Counted from the first letter of the stretch, positions 43,715-52,865 are shown. The stretch: DNA of 64,000 nucleotides from Microcoleus sp. FACHB-61 (GCA_014695295.1 JACJNY010000063.1:248001-312000), one strand, 5' to 3'. A program made the numbers and translations. The notes: a model not told the origin generated them from the sequence alone.

Positions 43715-45216
43715 TAGTTTTTACCTATTTTTTCCAAAACTTCGAGTGCTAGCATTTCAAATTCTTGGGATGCGATGGAATCAGGCTTAAAGTCTAGCAC
43801 TGAAATGGGATCGGCGATTTCCATATTTCCCACGATTTGAAATTGTTCTGCACACTTTGCTAAATCGTCTCTCTCGTAAATTACGCTGTCCATGATTTCA
43901 AAGCCGTAGCGTTTGGGAATTGCCTCCCTCCGCTTGGGCAAACTGTACTGTACAAATTTAGAATTTGTGGAGATTTTGCAAGAGAGTACGCCTAAAACTT
44001 CTAGAGGTTTCTTGCGAATTTGTTTTTTGAATACGTTGACTTTTTTAATAAAATCCTTGACATTAATCAGTCCTTGATTGGCAAAAGGTTTTAAGTCAGA
44101 AGGAATAATTAAATAATCCGCCGCAATTAGGGCAACTCTAGCATAAAAATTCAAAGATGGCGGCGTATCGATCAGTACAATATCATATTTATCCTCTACT
44201 TCTTCTAGTTTATGAATTAAAATCATTCGGCTGAAATCTAGTTGATTGAGTTCCGTTTCATATTGCATTAAATCAATGTGGGAAGGAACCACATCGATTT
44301 CGGGATTGCAAAAATTAGACTTGCGAGCTACTTCTGCGATCGAGAAAAACTCTTCGGATTGCAAAACTTGAAGAATATTATTATCTTTCAAATCGTCTTG
44401 TTCTTCATCCTCAAATTTAACTAAACCTGTCGCAAAAGTTGTATTTGCCTGACTGTCTAAGTCTATGACTAATACTCTGTTACCTTTCTTGCTCAGCGCT
44501 GCTGCTAAATTGACTACTGTTGTAGTTTTGCCGACGCCGCCTTTATTGTGGTAAACTGCAATGATTTTCATAGTATTTTGGCTTTTTTGGGGAACGGTTA
44601 CATCGGATTTAACTTGAGGCTTAACGGGATTATTTTCAGGTATTTGTTCCGGTTCTGAGATTTGACTTGGCTCAGGTTCTGCGGTGGCGGAATTGTCTGG
44701 TTGTACTGCGACTTCGCTAACTAACTCAGGACTAACCAAATTAATTTTACTATCTTCCAGTTCGAGATTATCGGGATTTTTTATAGGTTTTAAAGTATTT
44801 CTGCCAATTAAAGCTATAATTTCCTCAATTCTAGTTTCAAGGTCTTGTCCAGCACACTTAAAGACTAGCTGGATATCATCGGCGCTTCTTGCATAAATTC
44901 TAATTTCTTTACCGTTAGTTATGAGTCCGTAGCGGATGCTCAAACTTGTTAAATAGCGATGGAGTTTTCGCAGGTGGCGGTCTAAATTTTCCTTCGGATG
45001 TTTAGCCTCCATGACTACACTCATCGGCGAGTCTGTCTCGACAACTATCGGGATAACTTGGGTGGCAAATGAGAGAAAGTCTAGACGAATATTCCCAAAT
45101 GCTATTTCTTGGTGCCAAGTGTCGGGCGTATAGCCTAACTTTGGCAGCAGATAGCTGACAATGAGTTTGCTTTCTACTTCGCTTTCGTTGCGACAGTTAT
45201 TGGGATTGAAAGTCAT
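43714..45216 (-). CDS. ParA ATPase fused to an HsdR_N-type restriction endonuclease-like domain
   Basis: A 500-residue fusion. Residues about 10-140 match the type I restriction HsdR N-terminal/PD-(D/E)xK fold: RLDFLSF gives D46, and VVMEAKHPKENLDRH gives E70-x-K72, the metal-binding signature. A Pro/Glu-rich linker (about 160-213) leads to a ParA domain: Walker A NKGGVGKTTTVVNLA (about 224-232), VLVIDLDSQANTTFA, and DIVLIDTPPSLNF. ParA proteins move DNA or protein cargo by ATP-driven dimerisation on DNA. The ParB-like gene follows with a one-base overlap. The heptamer array at 45220 begins 3 bp before the start codon, so no normal ribosome binding site is present. Confidence 0.8.
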   Translation of the reverse strand: MTFNPNNCRNESEVESKLIVSYLLPKLGYTPDTWHQEIAFGNIRLDFLSFATQVIPIVVETDSPMSVVMEAKHPKENLDRHLRKLHRYLTSLSIRYGLITNGKEIRIYARSADDIQLVFKCAGQDLETRIEEIIALIGRNTLKPIKNPDNLELEDSKINLVSPELVSEVAVQPDNSATAEPEPSQISEPEQIPENNPVKPQVKSDVTVPQKSQNTMKIIAVYHNKGGVGKTTTVVNLAAALSKKGNRVLVIDLDSQANTTFATGLVKFEDEEQDDLKDNNILQVLQSEEFFSIAEVARKSNFCNPEIDVVPSHIDLMQYETELNQLDFSRMILIHKLEEVEDKYDIVLIDTPPSLNFYARVALIAADYLIIPSDLKPFANQGLINVKDFIKKVNVFKKQIRKKPLEVLGVLSCKISTNSKFVQYSLPKRREAIPKRYGFEIMDSVIYERDDLAKCAEQFQIVGNMEIADPISVLDFKPDSIASQEFEMLALEVLEKIGKN

Positions 45217-45219
45217 TCG

Positions 45220-45247
45220 ATTTTAGATTTTAGATTTTAGATTTTAG
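45220..45247. repeat. Heptanucleotide STRR, (ATTTTAG)4, abutting the ParA start codon
   Basis: Four perfect 7-bp units end 3 bp before the start of the parA-like gene on the minus strand. The leader just before the gene is therefore CTAAAATCTAAAATCGA, without a Shine-Dalgarno motif. Confidence 0.9.
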
Positions 45248-45341
45248 ATGGGGAATGACTGATTTAATAATGGTACGGATTGTGATAGTGACAGTAGGGT
45301 ACGCATTCCTGCCCTTACAAAGGCTACGGATTGTAATATCG

Positions 45342-45372
45342 AAAAACCCGGTTTTGTTTAAAAAACCGGGTT
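45342..45372 (-). terminator. AAACCCGGTTT-type hairpin after the desaturase gene
   Basis: AAACCCGGTTTT and AAAAACCGGGTT pair over a short loop. On the minus strand the stem is followed by a run of Ts, so it looks like a rho-independent terminator of desA 27 bp past its stop. Confidence 0.75.
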
Positions 45373-45398
45373 GTTTAGGGATTTATCCCGTTTCAAAA

Positions 45399-46451
45399 TT
45401 ACTTGTTTTGAGCGTTAAATTCCTGCAATGTTTGATAGCCGCCAGCCGGGTCGTATAGGTGACAGTTGTCGGCAATCCGCTTCATTAAAGACCAAGAAAA
45501 TTCTGTTTCGTAGAGATGATCTTGCCAATTGTCCTTTAAGCTGCTGTGGGCGAGGCGCAAATTGTACCAGGGAATAGCAGTTGAAAGGTGGTGGGGAACG
45601 TGGACGTTAATGTCGTGGCACAGAAACTCTACCCAGCGGGGATAATCGCAGTGAACTGTTCCCGATAGTTGCGCTTGGGCTTCGTTCCATTCTTCGGGTT
45701 CTTGAAATGAAATGTCTGGTGCTGTGTGGTGGACGATCGTAAAAGTGCTCATCCAGAAATGGTAAACCAGCCAGGGCACTAACCAAAATTTGACAAATCC
45801 CCAAATGCCTGTGGTTGCAATTAAAATCGGGAATCCGATCGCAGCACCGATTAAAACTACAAAAACTGAAAACCGGACTTGTTCTTGTTGCTGTTGGCCT
45901 TTGAAGCGCCACCACATAAAGTGTACTTTTGCCCAGTGGGCGATCGAGCCGATCCACCACATCCGACCGAAAATTAAACTATAAGCTATTTGTAAAGGCT
46001 TGGACGCGCCAGCGTAGTCTTCTGCTGTCATCGGCTGCCAAGCATTATCTTCGCCAATTTTGTTGGTGTGCTTGTGGTGGTAATTGTGTCCATGCCGCCA
46101 TGCGTGAAACGGAAAAATTAACGGCAGAAATGCGAGATGTCCGACTAAATCGTTAACCCAGCGGCGGTTAGCAAATGACCGATGACCGCAGTCGTGGCCG
46201 ATCACAAAAAAACCGGTTAATCCGGTACCTGTGAAAATCCACATCAGGGGTAGTAGAAACCAAGGAGATACTGCTATGCCCCAGTAACCGACCGCAACTA
46301 GCAAAACGTTGACGATTACTTTTGTCCAAGCTTTGCGGGGGTTTTTGACGAATACTTCCCGCGGCAGGGTTTTGAGAATATCTTTGAGGCGCAGGTTGGA
46401 AGGGTCACTTGCGGATGTCAAATTTAGTGGTTTTTCGATCGATGCTGTCAT
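45399..46451 (-). CDS. desA: Acyl-lipid delta-12 (omega-6) fatty acid desaturase
   Basis: A 350-residue membrane di-iron desaturase that introduces the second double bond into oleoyl lipids. The histidine boxes are FVIGHDCGHRSF, WRHGHNYHHKHTN and VHVPHHLSTAIPW, in the DesA spacing. Four hydrophobic segments lie between them (for example VIVNVLLVAVGYWGIAVSPW). It is a ferredoxin-dependent enzyme of thylakoid and plasma membranes, important for cold growth. ATG at 46451. A hairpin in the upstream leader (46525-46560) could bear on regulation by temperature. Confidence 0.92.
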   Translation of the reverse strand: MTASIEKPLNLTSASDPSNLRLKDILKTLPREVFVKNPRKAWTKVIVNVLLVAVGYWGIAVSPWFLLPLMWIFTGTGLTGFFVIGHDCGHRSFANRRWVNDLVGHLAFLPLIFPFHAWRHGHNYHHKHTNKIGEDNAWQPMTAEDYAGASKPLQIAYSLIFGRMWWIGSIAHWAKVHFMWWRFKGQQQQEQVRFSVFVVLIGAAIGFPILIATTGIWGFVKFWLVPWLVYHFWMSTFTIVHHTAPDISFQEPEEWNEAQAQLSGTVHCDYPRWVEFLCHDINVHVPHHLSTAIPWYNLRLAHSSLKDNWQDHLYETEFSWSLMKRIADNCHLYDPAGGYQTLQEFNAQNK

Positions 46452-46524
46452 AAATTGATTTCGATTCTCCGTATACCATGAGCATGGCTTAACAAATTAG
46501 CGCCATAAAAAAGCGCTGTAAAAC

Positions 46525-46560
46525 CTCAGCTCGTTGCCAGTTTGCGGCAGACGAGTTGAG
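46525..46560 (-). promoter_or_regulatory. Hairpin in the desA upstream region
   Basis: CTCAGCTCGTTGCC (46525-46538) pairs with GGCAGACGAGTTGAG (46546-46560) with one bulge, giving a stem of about 13 bp 74 bp before the desA start. It is a candidate leader structure; whether it lies in the mRNA is not known. Confidence 0.4.
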
Positions 46561-46708
46561 CAGTAGGCAAGCGCGTTTTAGCAAATGCTAGCGATCGCTA
46601 TCCGCAGTTAGGAATTTCTAGCACTTTAGGCAAAAAATACTGCGGGTAGCAAAACCTTTGTTTTTATAACACAGGGGCAGCACAATTAGCATGAGGTGCT
46701 GTTGTCTG

Positions 46709-46990
46709 CTAATTGCTGTTGCTACCAGAAATCGGGTCGAGAGCCGGCAAGCCAGCGATCGAGCGTTGCTGTTTGAGGCTTTGCACTTCCAGCAGCAAGG
46801 ATTCGATTTCCGCTTGCAAGTGCAGGAACTTAACTTGCTGGTCGGCTTGGTACGGGCACTTCACCGAGTTTACTTTGCGGGCAAAAGTGGTCGATAGCGT
46901 AGAAGAACTAGCCATTTCGGGATTGCTCGCGGTGACTTGAGGCCGGGAAAGAGTGGATGAATTATTTGACATCAGTAATTGAGTAGACAT
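46709..46990 (-). CDS. Small conserved cyanobacterial coiled-coil protein, hypothetical
   Basis: A 93-residue soluble protein: Ser/Thr/Asn-rich first 35 residues, then VKCPYQADQQVKFLHLQAEI and ESLLLEVQSLKQQR, an amphipathic helix likely to form a coiled coil. I recall KCPYQAD...KFLHLQAE as a recurring stretch in cyanobacterial hypothetical proteins, but cannot name a family. The start is ATG 46990. It is upstream of desA, with a 257-bp spacer, and divergent from thrC. Function unknown. Confidence 0.6.
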   Translation of the reverse strand: MSTQLLMSNNSSTLSRPQVTASNPEMASSSTLSTTFARKVNSVKCPYQADQQVKFLHLQAEIESLLLEVQSLKQQRSIAGLPALDPISGSNSN

Positions 46991-47110
46991 ATCTACACAT
47001 TCACACCATTAAGTTACTTTAACCTGAACCGATCGTATTAAACATCAAATTAACCGATCGAGCTAAAATTAGTTTAAATTCCTTGGCCATTGCCTAAAAC
47101 CATTGACATC

Positions 47111-48235
47111 GTGACCCTGATTCTACCTGCTACTGACTCTGCTGCTAACTCCGCTGCCCGCGCAGCCTCGCCGAAACGCTACGGCTGGCCGGGCTTGATC
47201 GAAGCTTATCGCCCCTACCTGCCGGTGACAGAAACCACGCCGGTAGTGACCCTCCAAGAAGGCAATACTCCCCTGATTCCAGCACCGGCGATCGCCTCTC
47301 TCATCGGTCGAGACGTGCGCGTCCTGGTGAAATACGACGGCCTCAACCCCACTGGTAGTTTCAAAGACCGGGGGATGACAATGGCGATTTCCAAGGCGAA
47401 GGAAGCTGGTGCCGAGGCAGTAATTTGCGCCAGTACCGGCAATACTTCGGCCGCCGCCGCCGCCTACGCCCGACGCGGGGGGATGCGAGCTTTCGTGTTG
47501 ATTCCCGAGGGTTACGTGGCTTTGGGCAAGTTGGCGCAAGCTTTGCTTTACGGTGCGGAAGTCATTTCGATTGGCGGAAATTTCGATCGAGCTTTAGAAA
47601 TTGTCCGCGAAATGGCTGTTAACTACCCCGTGACTTTGGTAAATTCGGTGAATCCTTACCGCTTGGAAGGTCAGAAAACCGGGGCTTTTGAAGTGGTGGA
47701 CGCTTTAGGCGACGCCCCAGACTGGCTGTGCATTCCCGTAGGAAATGCGGGAAACATCACAGCATACTGGATGGGTTTTTGTCAATACCACCAAGCCAAA
47801 AAATGTTCGCGCCTGCCGCAGATGATGGGATTTCAAGCCGCCGGGGCTGCACCGTTGGTGACGGGAGAACCGGTGGCGCATCCGGACACCCTGGCGACAG
47901 CAATTCGGATTGGGAATCCGGCTAGCTGGAAACAGGCGATCGCAGCTTCCGAAGCCAGCCGCGGCGGTTTTGCCGCAGTCACCGACGCCGAAATTCTGGA
48001 CGCTTACCGCTTGTTAGCATCGCAGGAAGGGATTTTCTGCGAACCCGCGAGCGCAGCTTCTGTGGCCGGTTTGCTGAAGGTAAAAGACCAAGTTCCGACT
48101 GGGGCGACGGTGGTTTGCGTGTTGACTGGTAACGGTTTGAAAGACCCGGATACCGCAATTAATCACAGCAACAATCTGTTTAAAAGTGGTATTGCTCCGA
48201 CTTTGGATGCAGTAGCTGGGGCGATGGGATTTTAG
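47111..48235 (+). CDS. thrC: Threonine synthase
   Basis: A 374-residue PLP enzyme (fold type II) that makes threonine from O-phosphohomoserine. [15 protein letters not shown] is followed by the lysine motif [20 protein letters not shown], the phosphate-binding [13 protein letters not shown], and the late region [15 protein letters not shown] 47111 is preferred to a TTG 21 bp upstream because the expected short N-terminus MTLILPAT begins there. The gene is monocistronic and followed by a 78-bp tandem repeat. Confidence 0.92.
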   Translation: MTLILPATDSAANSAARAASPKRYGWPGLIEAYRPYLPVTETTPVVTLQEGNTPLIPAPAIASLIGRDVRVLVKYDGLNPTGSFKDRGMTMAISKAKEAGAEAVICASTGNTSAAAAAYARRGGMRAFVLIPEGYVALGKLAQALLYGAEVISIGGNFDRALEIVREMAVNYPVTLVNSVNPYRLEGQKTGAFEVVDALGDAPDWLCIPVGNAGNITAYWMGFCQYHQAKKCSRLPQMMGFQAAGAAPLVTGEPVAHPDTLATAIRIGNPASWKQAIAASEASRGGFAAVTDAEILDAYRLLASQEGIFCEPASAASVAGLLKVKDQVPTGATVVCVLTGNGLKDPDTAINHSNNLFKSGIAPTLDAVAGAMGF

Positions 48236-48276
48236 AAGAAGGAAGACGGAACAGGGAAGAAGGAAGAAGGAAGATC

Positions 48277-48425
48277 GAAACAGGCAAGATGCCTGTTCCA
48301 CTCTCCGTTAAAATCTCTTGTGGGGTGGGCATCTTGCCCGCCCGTAAGCCCATAGAAACAGGCAAGATGCCTGTTCCACTCTCAGTTAAAATCCATTGTG
48401 GGGTGGGCATCTTGTCCGCCCCTAA
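48277..48425. repeat. 78-bp tandem repeat with paired hairpins
   Basis: Two copies (48277-48354 and 48355-48425) begin with GAAACAGGCAAGATGCCTG, and each also contains a hairpin GGGCATCTTGCCCGCCC or its variant. The minus-strand reading yields repeated GTGILPV and KMPTPQ peptides, which is an artefact of the repeat. A purine-rich heptamer stretch precedes it. Confidence 0.85.
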
Positions 48426-48496
48426 GCGTATCAATAAACGCCTATGAGATCGCTTTTTTCTCGATCGACTCAGCGAGACAATTTTGTCATTATATT

Positions 48497-49351
48497 ATGA
48501 CTAGCCCTACTGCAACCCTGTTAATTGCCTGTCCCGATCGCAAAGGACTCGTCGCCTTACTTGCCAATTTTATCGCATCCCACAACGGCAATATTATCCA
48601 CGCGGATCACCATACAGATTTTACCGCCGGATTATTTCTGAGCAGGCTAGAATGGCAATTAGATGATTTTGACTTAACCACCGAACAAATAACACCTGCT
48701 TTTAGTGAAATAGCCAAGGACTTACAAGCCAACTGGCAATTGCATTTCTCCCATCAAATTCGGCGGATCGCGGTTTTTGTAAGCCGTCAAGATCATTGTT
48801 TATTAGACTTGATTTGGCGACAGCGAGCGCAAGAAATCAGAGGTGAAATTCCGCTGATAATCAGCAACCATCAAAATTTAAAGCCTCTAGCCGCACAATA
48901 CGGTATCGACTTTGAGTATATTCCCATTACTAAAGACAATAAAGCTATTCAAGAAGCACAACAGTTAGAAATTATTAAAAAATATAATATTGATTTAGTA
49001 GTTTTGGCTAAATATATGCAAATCTTGAGTCAAGAATTTATCAGAAAATTTCCCAAGGTGATTAATATTCACCATTCATTTTTACCCGCGTTTGTGGGTG
49101 CAAATCCCTACGAAAGGGCTTATGAAAGAGGGGTAAAAATTATCGGTGCAACAGCCCACTATGTTACACCAGATTTAGATGCTGGCCCGATTATCGAACA
49201 AGATGTTGTGCGCGTCAGTCACCGCGATGAAGTGTCTGATTTGGTTCGCAAAGGTAAAGATTTAGAAAGAGTTGTGTTAGCAAGAGCCGTGCGATATCAT
49301 TTACAAAATCGTGTTTTAGTTTATGGCAATCGGACTGTGGTTTTTGCTTAA
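48497..49351 (+). CDS. purU: Formyltetrahydrofolate deformylase
   Basis: A 284-residue enzyme that hydrolyses 10-formyl-THF to formate and THF, balancing one-carbon pools. An N-terminal ACT-like domain (ATLLIACPDRKGLVALLANF, HADHHTDFTAGLF) precedes the formyltransferase fold: VVLAKYMQILSQEFI, the catalytic INIHHSFLPAFVGANPY and IGATAHYVTPDLDAGPIIEQ, with His and Asp conserved. ATG 48497 is the natural start; longer frames begin inside the repeat region. Monocistronic. Confidence 0.95.
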   Translation: MTSPTATLLIACPDRKGLVALLANFIASHNGNIIHADHHTDFTAGLFLSRLEWQLDDFDLTTEQITPAFSEIAKDLQANWQLHFSHQIRRIAVFVSRQDHCLLDLIWRQRAQEIRGEIPLIISNHQNLKPLAAQYGIDFEYIPITKDNKAIQEAQQLEIIKKYNIDLVVLAKYMQILSQEFIRKFPKVINIHHSFLPAFVGANPYERAYERGVKIIGATAHYVTPDLDAGPIIEQDVVRVSHRDEVSDLVRKGKDLERVVLARAVRYHLQNRVLVYGNRTVVFA

Positions 49352-49487
49352 AAATTAGGCATGAGATCAATCGGGTTTGTTACTCATTCGATCGCTCGGT
49401 GATTAATATAAATTCCAGTTGCACGAGCCAAGTGCAGCGAATTCCAAAGTTTGCTCCACTTGACATTTTTCATGACTTGTGAGGCGG

Positions 49488-50477
49488 TTAAGATTTTCCG
49501 TTGCCGTCTTGTTGCGATCGCCCTTGGGTCAATTTTCGCAAAGAGCGGCCCATACGACGAGGTTTCGGAACTTTACTTTTGCCTGCGGGCCATCCTTCAC
49601 GCTGCTGGGAGCGATCGTCATCTGTCTCTTCGGTTTGATCGTGGAACAAGATGTTCCGCGTGGGATAAGGCAAATCGAGGCCGTTTTCCACATATAGCTT
49701 TTTTTTAATAGCAGAAATTACCTTGTCGCGCGATCGCAGATCGTCCATTCGGCGCGGCGGAGCAATCCACCACCGAACGCGGATATTGACCGTACTTTCT
49801 GCTAGATCCATCGCTAGTACATCGGGTGCAGGAGTTTTCAAAACCTCATTCACGCTGTACATTGCTTCCAGGATTAACTGCTTGGCGTGGTCAATATCGT
49901 CGCCGTAACCAATACTAATATCGTATTCCATGCGGCGTTTATCGAAAGCAGTATTCACTGTCACCGTATTCGTAAACAATTCGGCATTAGGAATGACAAT
50001 CCGCCGACCATCATAGGTTTGGATTGTTGTAGCGCGGGTCTCAATATTTTCTACCGTTCCCTCAAAGTTTTTAAACACAATCTGGTCATCGATTCGGAAC
50101 GGTTCCGTCAAAAGAATTAGGATACCGGCTAAGAAGTTTTGCAAGATCTCGCGAAAGGCAAAACCAATCGCCACCCCGCTAATTCCCAGCAGTTGCACCA
50201 AATCGCCAGCTTTCAATGTGGGAATTACAATCGAAAGAGAAATAAACAGACCAACTAGGACGATCGCACTTTGGGCTAACCGTCCTAACACCAGCCCCAA
50301 ATTTCGAGCTTGGTGGTGGTGGCGGGTAACTCGCCTGACCACTCTCTTAATTTGCCTACCCACAAAGTAAAAAATTGCAAAGACAATTAACGCCAGCACA
50401 ATATTAGGCAGCATGATCATAAAGCCATCGATCATGCTCTGAATCTTTTTCCAGACTATGGATATCTCTGCCTTCAT
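49488..50477 (-). CDS. Small-conductance mechanosensitive channel (MscS family)
   Basis: A 329-residue protein. Three hydrophobic segments (GFMIMLPNIVLALIVFAIFY, LGLVLGRLAQSAIVLVGLFI and the pore helix VQLLGISGVAIGFAFREILQ) precede the beta domain (GTVENIETRATTIQTYDGRR, IVIPNAELFTNTVTV). The signature is that of MscS-like channels that release osmolytes during hypo-osmotic shock. The C-terminus is basic (KPRRMGRSLRKLTQGR). The start is ATG at 50477. It is convergent with purU and followed by HIP1-rich DNA. Confidence 0.9.
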   Translation of the reverse strand: MKAEISIVWKKIQSMIDGFMIMLPNIVLALIVFAIFYFVGRQIKRVVRRVTRHHHQARNLGLVLGRLAQSAIVLVGLFISLSIVIPTLKAGDLVQLLGISGVAIGFAFREILQNFLAGILILLTEPFRIDDQIVFKNFEGTVENIETRATTIQTYDGRRIVIPNAELFTNTVTVNTAFDKRRMEYDISIGYGDDIDHAKQLILEAMYSVNEVLKTPAPDVLAMDLAESTVNIRVRWWIAPPRRMDDLRSRDKVISAIKKKLYVENGLDLPYPTRNILFHDQTEETDDDRSQQREGWPAGKSKVPKPRRMGRSLRKLTQGRSQQDGNGKS

Positions 50478-50786
50478 GAAGTTTCCTCGCGCATCAGTCG
50501 TTGTCGATAGTAGTAGAATCTAGCTCGATTAAGTTCTATCTAAAGACTGTAGGTTGGTACGACGCGAGGAATATTTTTTGACCGTCCTCAAAATTTTGAA
50601 GGCGGATTATAGGTTGGGATCTAGTACAATTACATCAATTAGTAGATTATCCGTAGATGCGGAATAATAAAGAAGCTGATAAATTAATGCCGCCTAATTG
50701 CAGGAAAAGCAACAACAACGCATCGGTGACTAAATCCTACCTGCCAAGGGGACTCGCCATGCCGACAATTCCTGAATTTTTAATTC
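50478..50786. other. Spacer without recognised feature
   Basis: This 309-bp stretch upstream of the channel gene holds no gene or repeat that I can support. It would contain the promoter of the channel gene; no operator is evident. Confidence 0.4.
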
Positions 50787-51422
50787 CTAATTTCCAAACG
50801 GCGGTAGATCGAGTAACTGATTTTTAGAAGGTGGAAGCTGGGCGGGACTTCTGCCAGTTTGGGCGGAAGTTTGGCGGATTTCCAGAGCTGTTTCTCCGGG
50901 ATTTTCCGTGCGATTAGGTACTATTTCTAAAGAATATACTGTCTCTGTCTTTGCAGGGGAAGAAGTTTGTGCTTTAGCGAGTAAATCAACAGCATCTCCG
51001 AGAGCGGTGGTTAAATTTTTGCTAGTTTCGGCGTGACGGGCTTCTTCTTGTTTGAGGGCTTGAGTGAGTTGTTTAACTTGTTCGATCGCGCGATCGCGCT
51101 CTTCGAGAACTTCTGTTAACTTAGCTTTAAGTTCGCTAACTGTTTGCAGTTTTGCGACTTCCTCCTGGCGAGCAACCCCAGCATCATCGCCTTCGGGCAC
51201 AATGGGGGAGAAACTTTGTAATTGCTCTATTTGTGCTTGCAGAGAAGCGATGCTTTGCTGAGTTAATTTCGCATCATTCCGCCGCTGCTCGGCTTCGGTA
51301 TTGTAGAGTTGGCGCCACTGAGCGGCACTTTCACCGGCCTCATCGCGATCGCGCGAAACTTCTGTTAACTGCTGTTGCAGCCGCTTGATTTCATCTAACC
51401 ACTGTCTGACATCCTGAGCCAT
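50787..51422 (-). CDS. Coiled-coil protein, hypothetical
   Basis: A 211-residue soluble protein made largely of heptad-rich helix (about residues 1-150: MAQDVRQWLDEIKRLQQQLT, KLTQQSIASLQAQIEQLQSF, LKAKLTEVLEERDRAIEQVK), with a Ser/Pro-rich tail. I recognise no named family. ATG 51420-51422 is only 4 bp from a (ATTTTAG)8 array, so, as with the ParA gene, the ribosome binding site region is made of repeat. Divergent from the BrkB-family gene. Confidence 0.65.
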   Translation of the reverse strand: MAQDVRQWLDEIKRLQQQLTEVSRDRDEAGESAAQWRQLYNTEAEQRRNDAKLTQQSIASLQAQIEQLQSFSPIVPEGDDAGVARQEEVAKLQTVSELKAKLTEVLEERDRAIEQVKQLTQALKQEEARHAETSKNLTTALGDAVDLLAKAQTSSPAKTETVYSLEIVPNRTENPGETALEIRQTSAQTGRSPAQLPPSKNQLLDLPPFGN

Positions 51423-51426
51423 ATTG

Positions 51427-51482
51427 ATTTTAGATTTTAGATTTTAGATTTTAGATTTTAGATTTTAGATTTTAGATTTTAG
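51427..51482. repeat. Heptanucleotide STRR, (ATTTTAG)8
   Basis: Eight consecutive perfect 7-bp units start 4 bp before the start codon of the coiled-coil gene. It is the longest array of this heptamer in the window. Confidence 0.95.
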
Positions 51483-51593
51483 ATGAGCAACGGCGAATTG
51501 GTAATGGCTTAATTAATTAACGCTCCTTATTTCCAGTTGCCCGATCGTCCTGCATCCATTTTCCCTTTTCTAGTTCCCCGTCTCCTGTGCGCT

Positions 51594-52619
51594 ATGAACA
51601 TTTTTTACTGGTTGCGCTACCTGATTTTAGCTTTGTTTCAGGCATTTTTGAGGCTGCTTCGAGCTCTCAAAAGAAAATTTGGTGGTTTTTGGCTGTTTTG
51701 TCGGTGTTTGACTTGGGACACGCTGAAAGAAGTCGGTGCGAAGGCGGGAGAGCAGCGCTTGCCGGGGCTGTCTGCGGAAATGGCCTACAATTCTATGCTG
51801 GCGCTGTTTCCGGGGCTGTTGGCTATCTTATCTGCGATCGCCCTCTTTGAACCTTTGCAGTCAACACTGTATCAAATCGCTCGACTTTTGGGCGAAGTCA
51901 TACCGGATAACGTTCGGAATTTGATTGGCGGCTTAATCAAAGAAATTTTGTTAACTCGCAGTAAAGGGCTGTTTTCGGTGAGCTTTTTTGCGTCGCTTTG
52001 GATATTTTCTGGAGTAATGAGCGCGGCGATGGCTGCACTCGATCGCATCCATCAAATCCCGAGGGATCGAACTCGACCTTTTGTGAAAGCTAAACTTATT
52101 TCTTTAGGGCTGAGTATCGGTACAATTGTGCTGTTAATTCTAGCATCGGGAGTAGTATTTGTCAGCGACTTAATTGTACAAGCTCTTGCCCGCCAGAGTT
52201 GCCTGCTGGAGTCCGTCGCCAATTGCGATTTAAAAGATGTTAAAAATTGCTTGCTGCTCACCGACAATTGCCCTTTGGAGTCCCAACTCTTAGGTGTTTG
52301 GCGGCTGTGGCGGTGGCCGATTTCTTTGGGAATTGTATCACTTGCCTTTGCCTTTGTTTACCGCTACGGGCCGAGTCGCCACCAAGCAGATATTCCTATT
52401 TTTTCGGGAGCTGTTTTTGCTGCTATTTTGTGGGCGCTGTTTTCAGCTTTATTTCGGTTTTATGTTTGGCATTGGGGCAATTTCAGTTGGACTTTCGGCA
52501 CGATCGGAACTTTTATTGTGTTGCTGCTGTGGCTCGATCTTTCTTCTTTGGTGATGCTGATCGGAGCTCAGCTAAATGTGACGGTGGGAAAGGCAATGAA
52601 ACAATCCAACTTAAAATAA
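51594..52619 (+). CDS. YihY/BrkB family inner membrane protein
   Basis: A 341-residue protein of the YihY/virulence factor BrkB family. About six hydrophobic segments are visible, for example MLALFPGLLAILSAIALFEP, LFSVSFFASLWIFSGVMSAA and IVLLILASGVVFVSDLIVQA; conserved LPGLSAEMAYNSMLALFPGL near residue 55 and WLDLSSLVMLIGAQLN at the end are family hallmarks. Once thought to be RNase BN, the family is now seen as membrane proteins of unknown transport function. An Asn/Cys-rich loop (about 203-240) is unusual and could be extracellular. ATG 51594 is used. Confidence 0.85.
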   Translation: MNIFYWLRYLILALFQAFLRLLRALKRKFGGFWLFCRCLTWDTLKEVGAKAGEQRLPGLSAEMAYNSMLALFPGLLAILSAIALFEPLQSTLYQIARLLGEVIPDNVRNLIGGLIKEILLTRSKGLFSVSFFASLWIFSGVMSAAMAALDRIHQIPRDRTRPFVKAKLISLGLSIGTIVLLILASGVVFVSDLIVQALARQSCLLESVANCDLKDVKNCLLLTDNCPLESQLLGVWRLWRWPISLGIVSLAFAFVYRYGPSRHQADIPIFSGAVFAAILWALFSALFRFYVWHWGNFSWTFGTIGTFIVLLLWLDLSSLVMLIGAQLNVTVGKAMKQSNLK

Positions 52620-52620
52620 T

Positions 52621-52648
52621 TTGTTAATTGTTAATTGTTAATTGTTAA
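52621..52648. repeat. Heptanucleotide STRR, (TTGTTAA)4
   Basis: Four 7-bp units of TTGTTAA begin directly after the stop codon of the BrkB-family gene. Confidence 0.85.
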
Positions 52649-52676
52649 TTTTAATTGTTATTTACCGGATGCTGGC

Positions 52677-52865
52677 TCACCGGCGCAGTAAAGTGGTGAG
52701 GATACCCGAAACAAAAGAAAGCAAAACCAGTATCCAGATAACAGCACCGGGAATGAATGTCAAGAGGCCAACGCCTCTGAGAATCCACACTAGCAAAGTG
52801 ATGCCCAGGATAGTCCAAAAGATGCGGGTAGATAGTCGCATTTGAAATCTAGGAGAATTAGTCAT
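52677..52865 (-). CDS. Small conserved membrane protein (62 aa)
   Basis: 62 residues with two hydrophobic helices: STRIFWTILGITLLVWILRG and LTFIPGAVIWILVLLSFVSG, then LLRR. It looks like a conserved cyanobacterial hypothetical protein. The start codon (CAT at 52863-52865) shares two bases with the ATG of the divergent gene at 52864, so the two promoters must lie inside each other's coding regions, or one start is misplaced. Confidence 0.7.
   Translation of the reverse strand: MTNSPRFQMRLSTRIFWTILGITLLVWILRGVGLLTFIPGAVIWILVLLSFVSGILTTLLRR

Noticed and set aside
48180..48434. Minus-strand frame with repeated GTGILPV and MPTPQ peptides
   Set aside because: It arises from the 78-bp tandem palindromic repeat. 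Peptides of this kind are a common annotation artefact.
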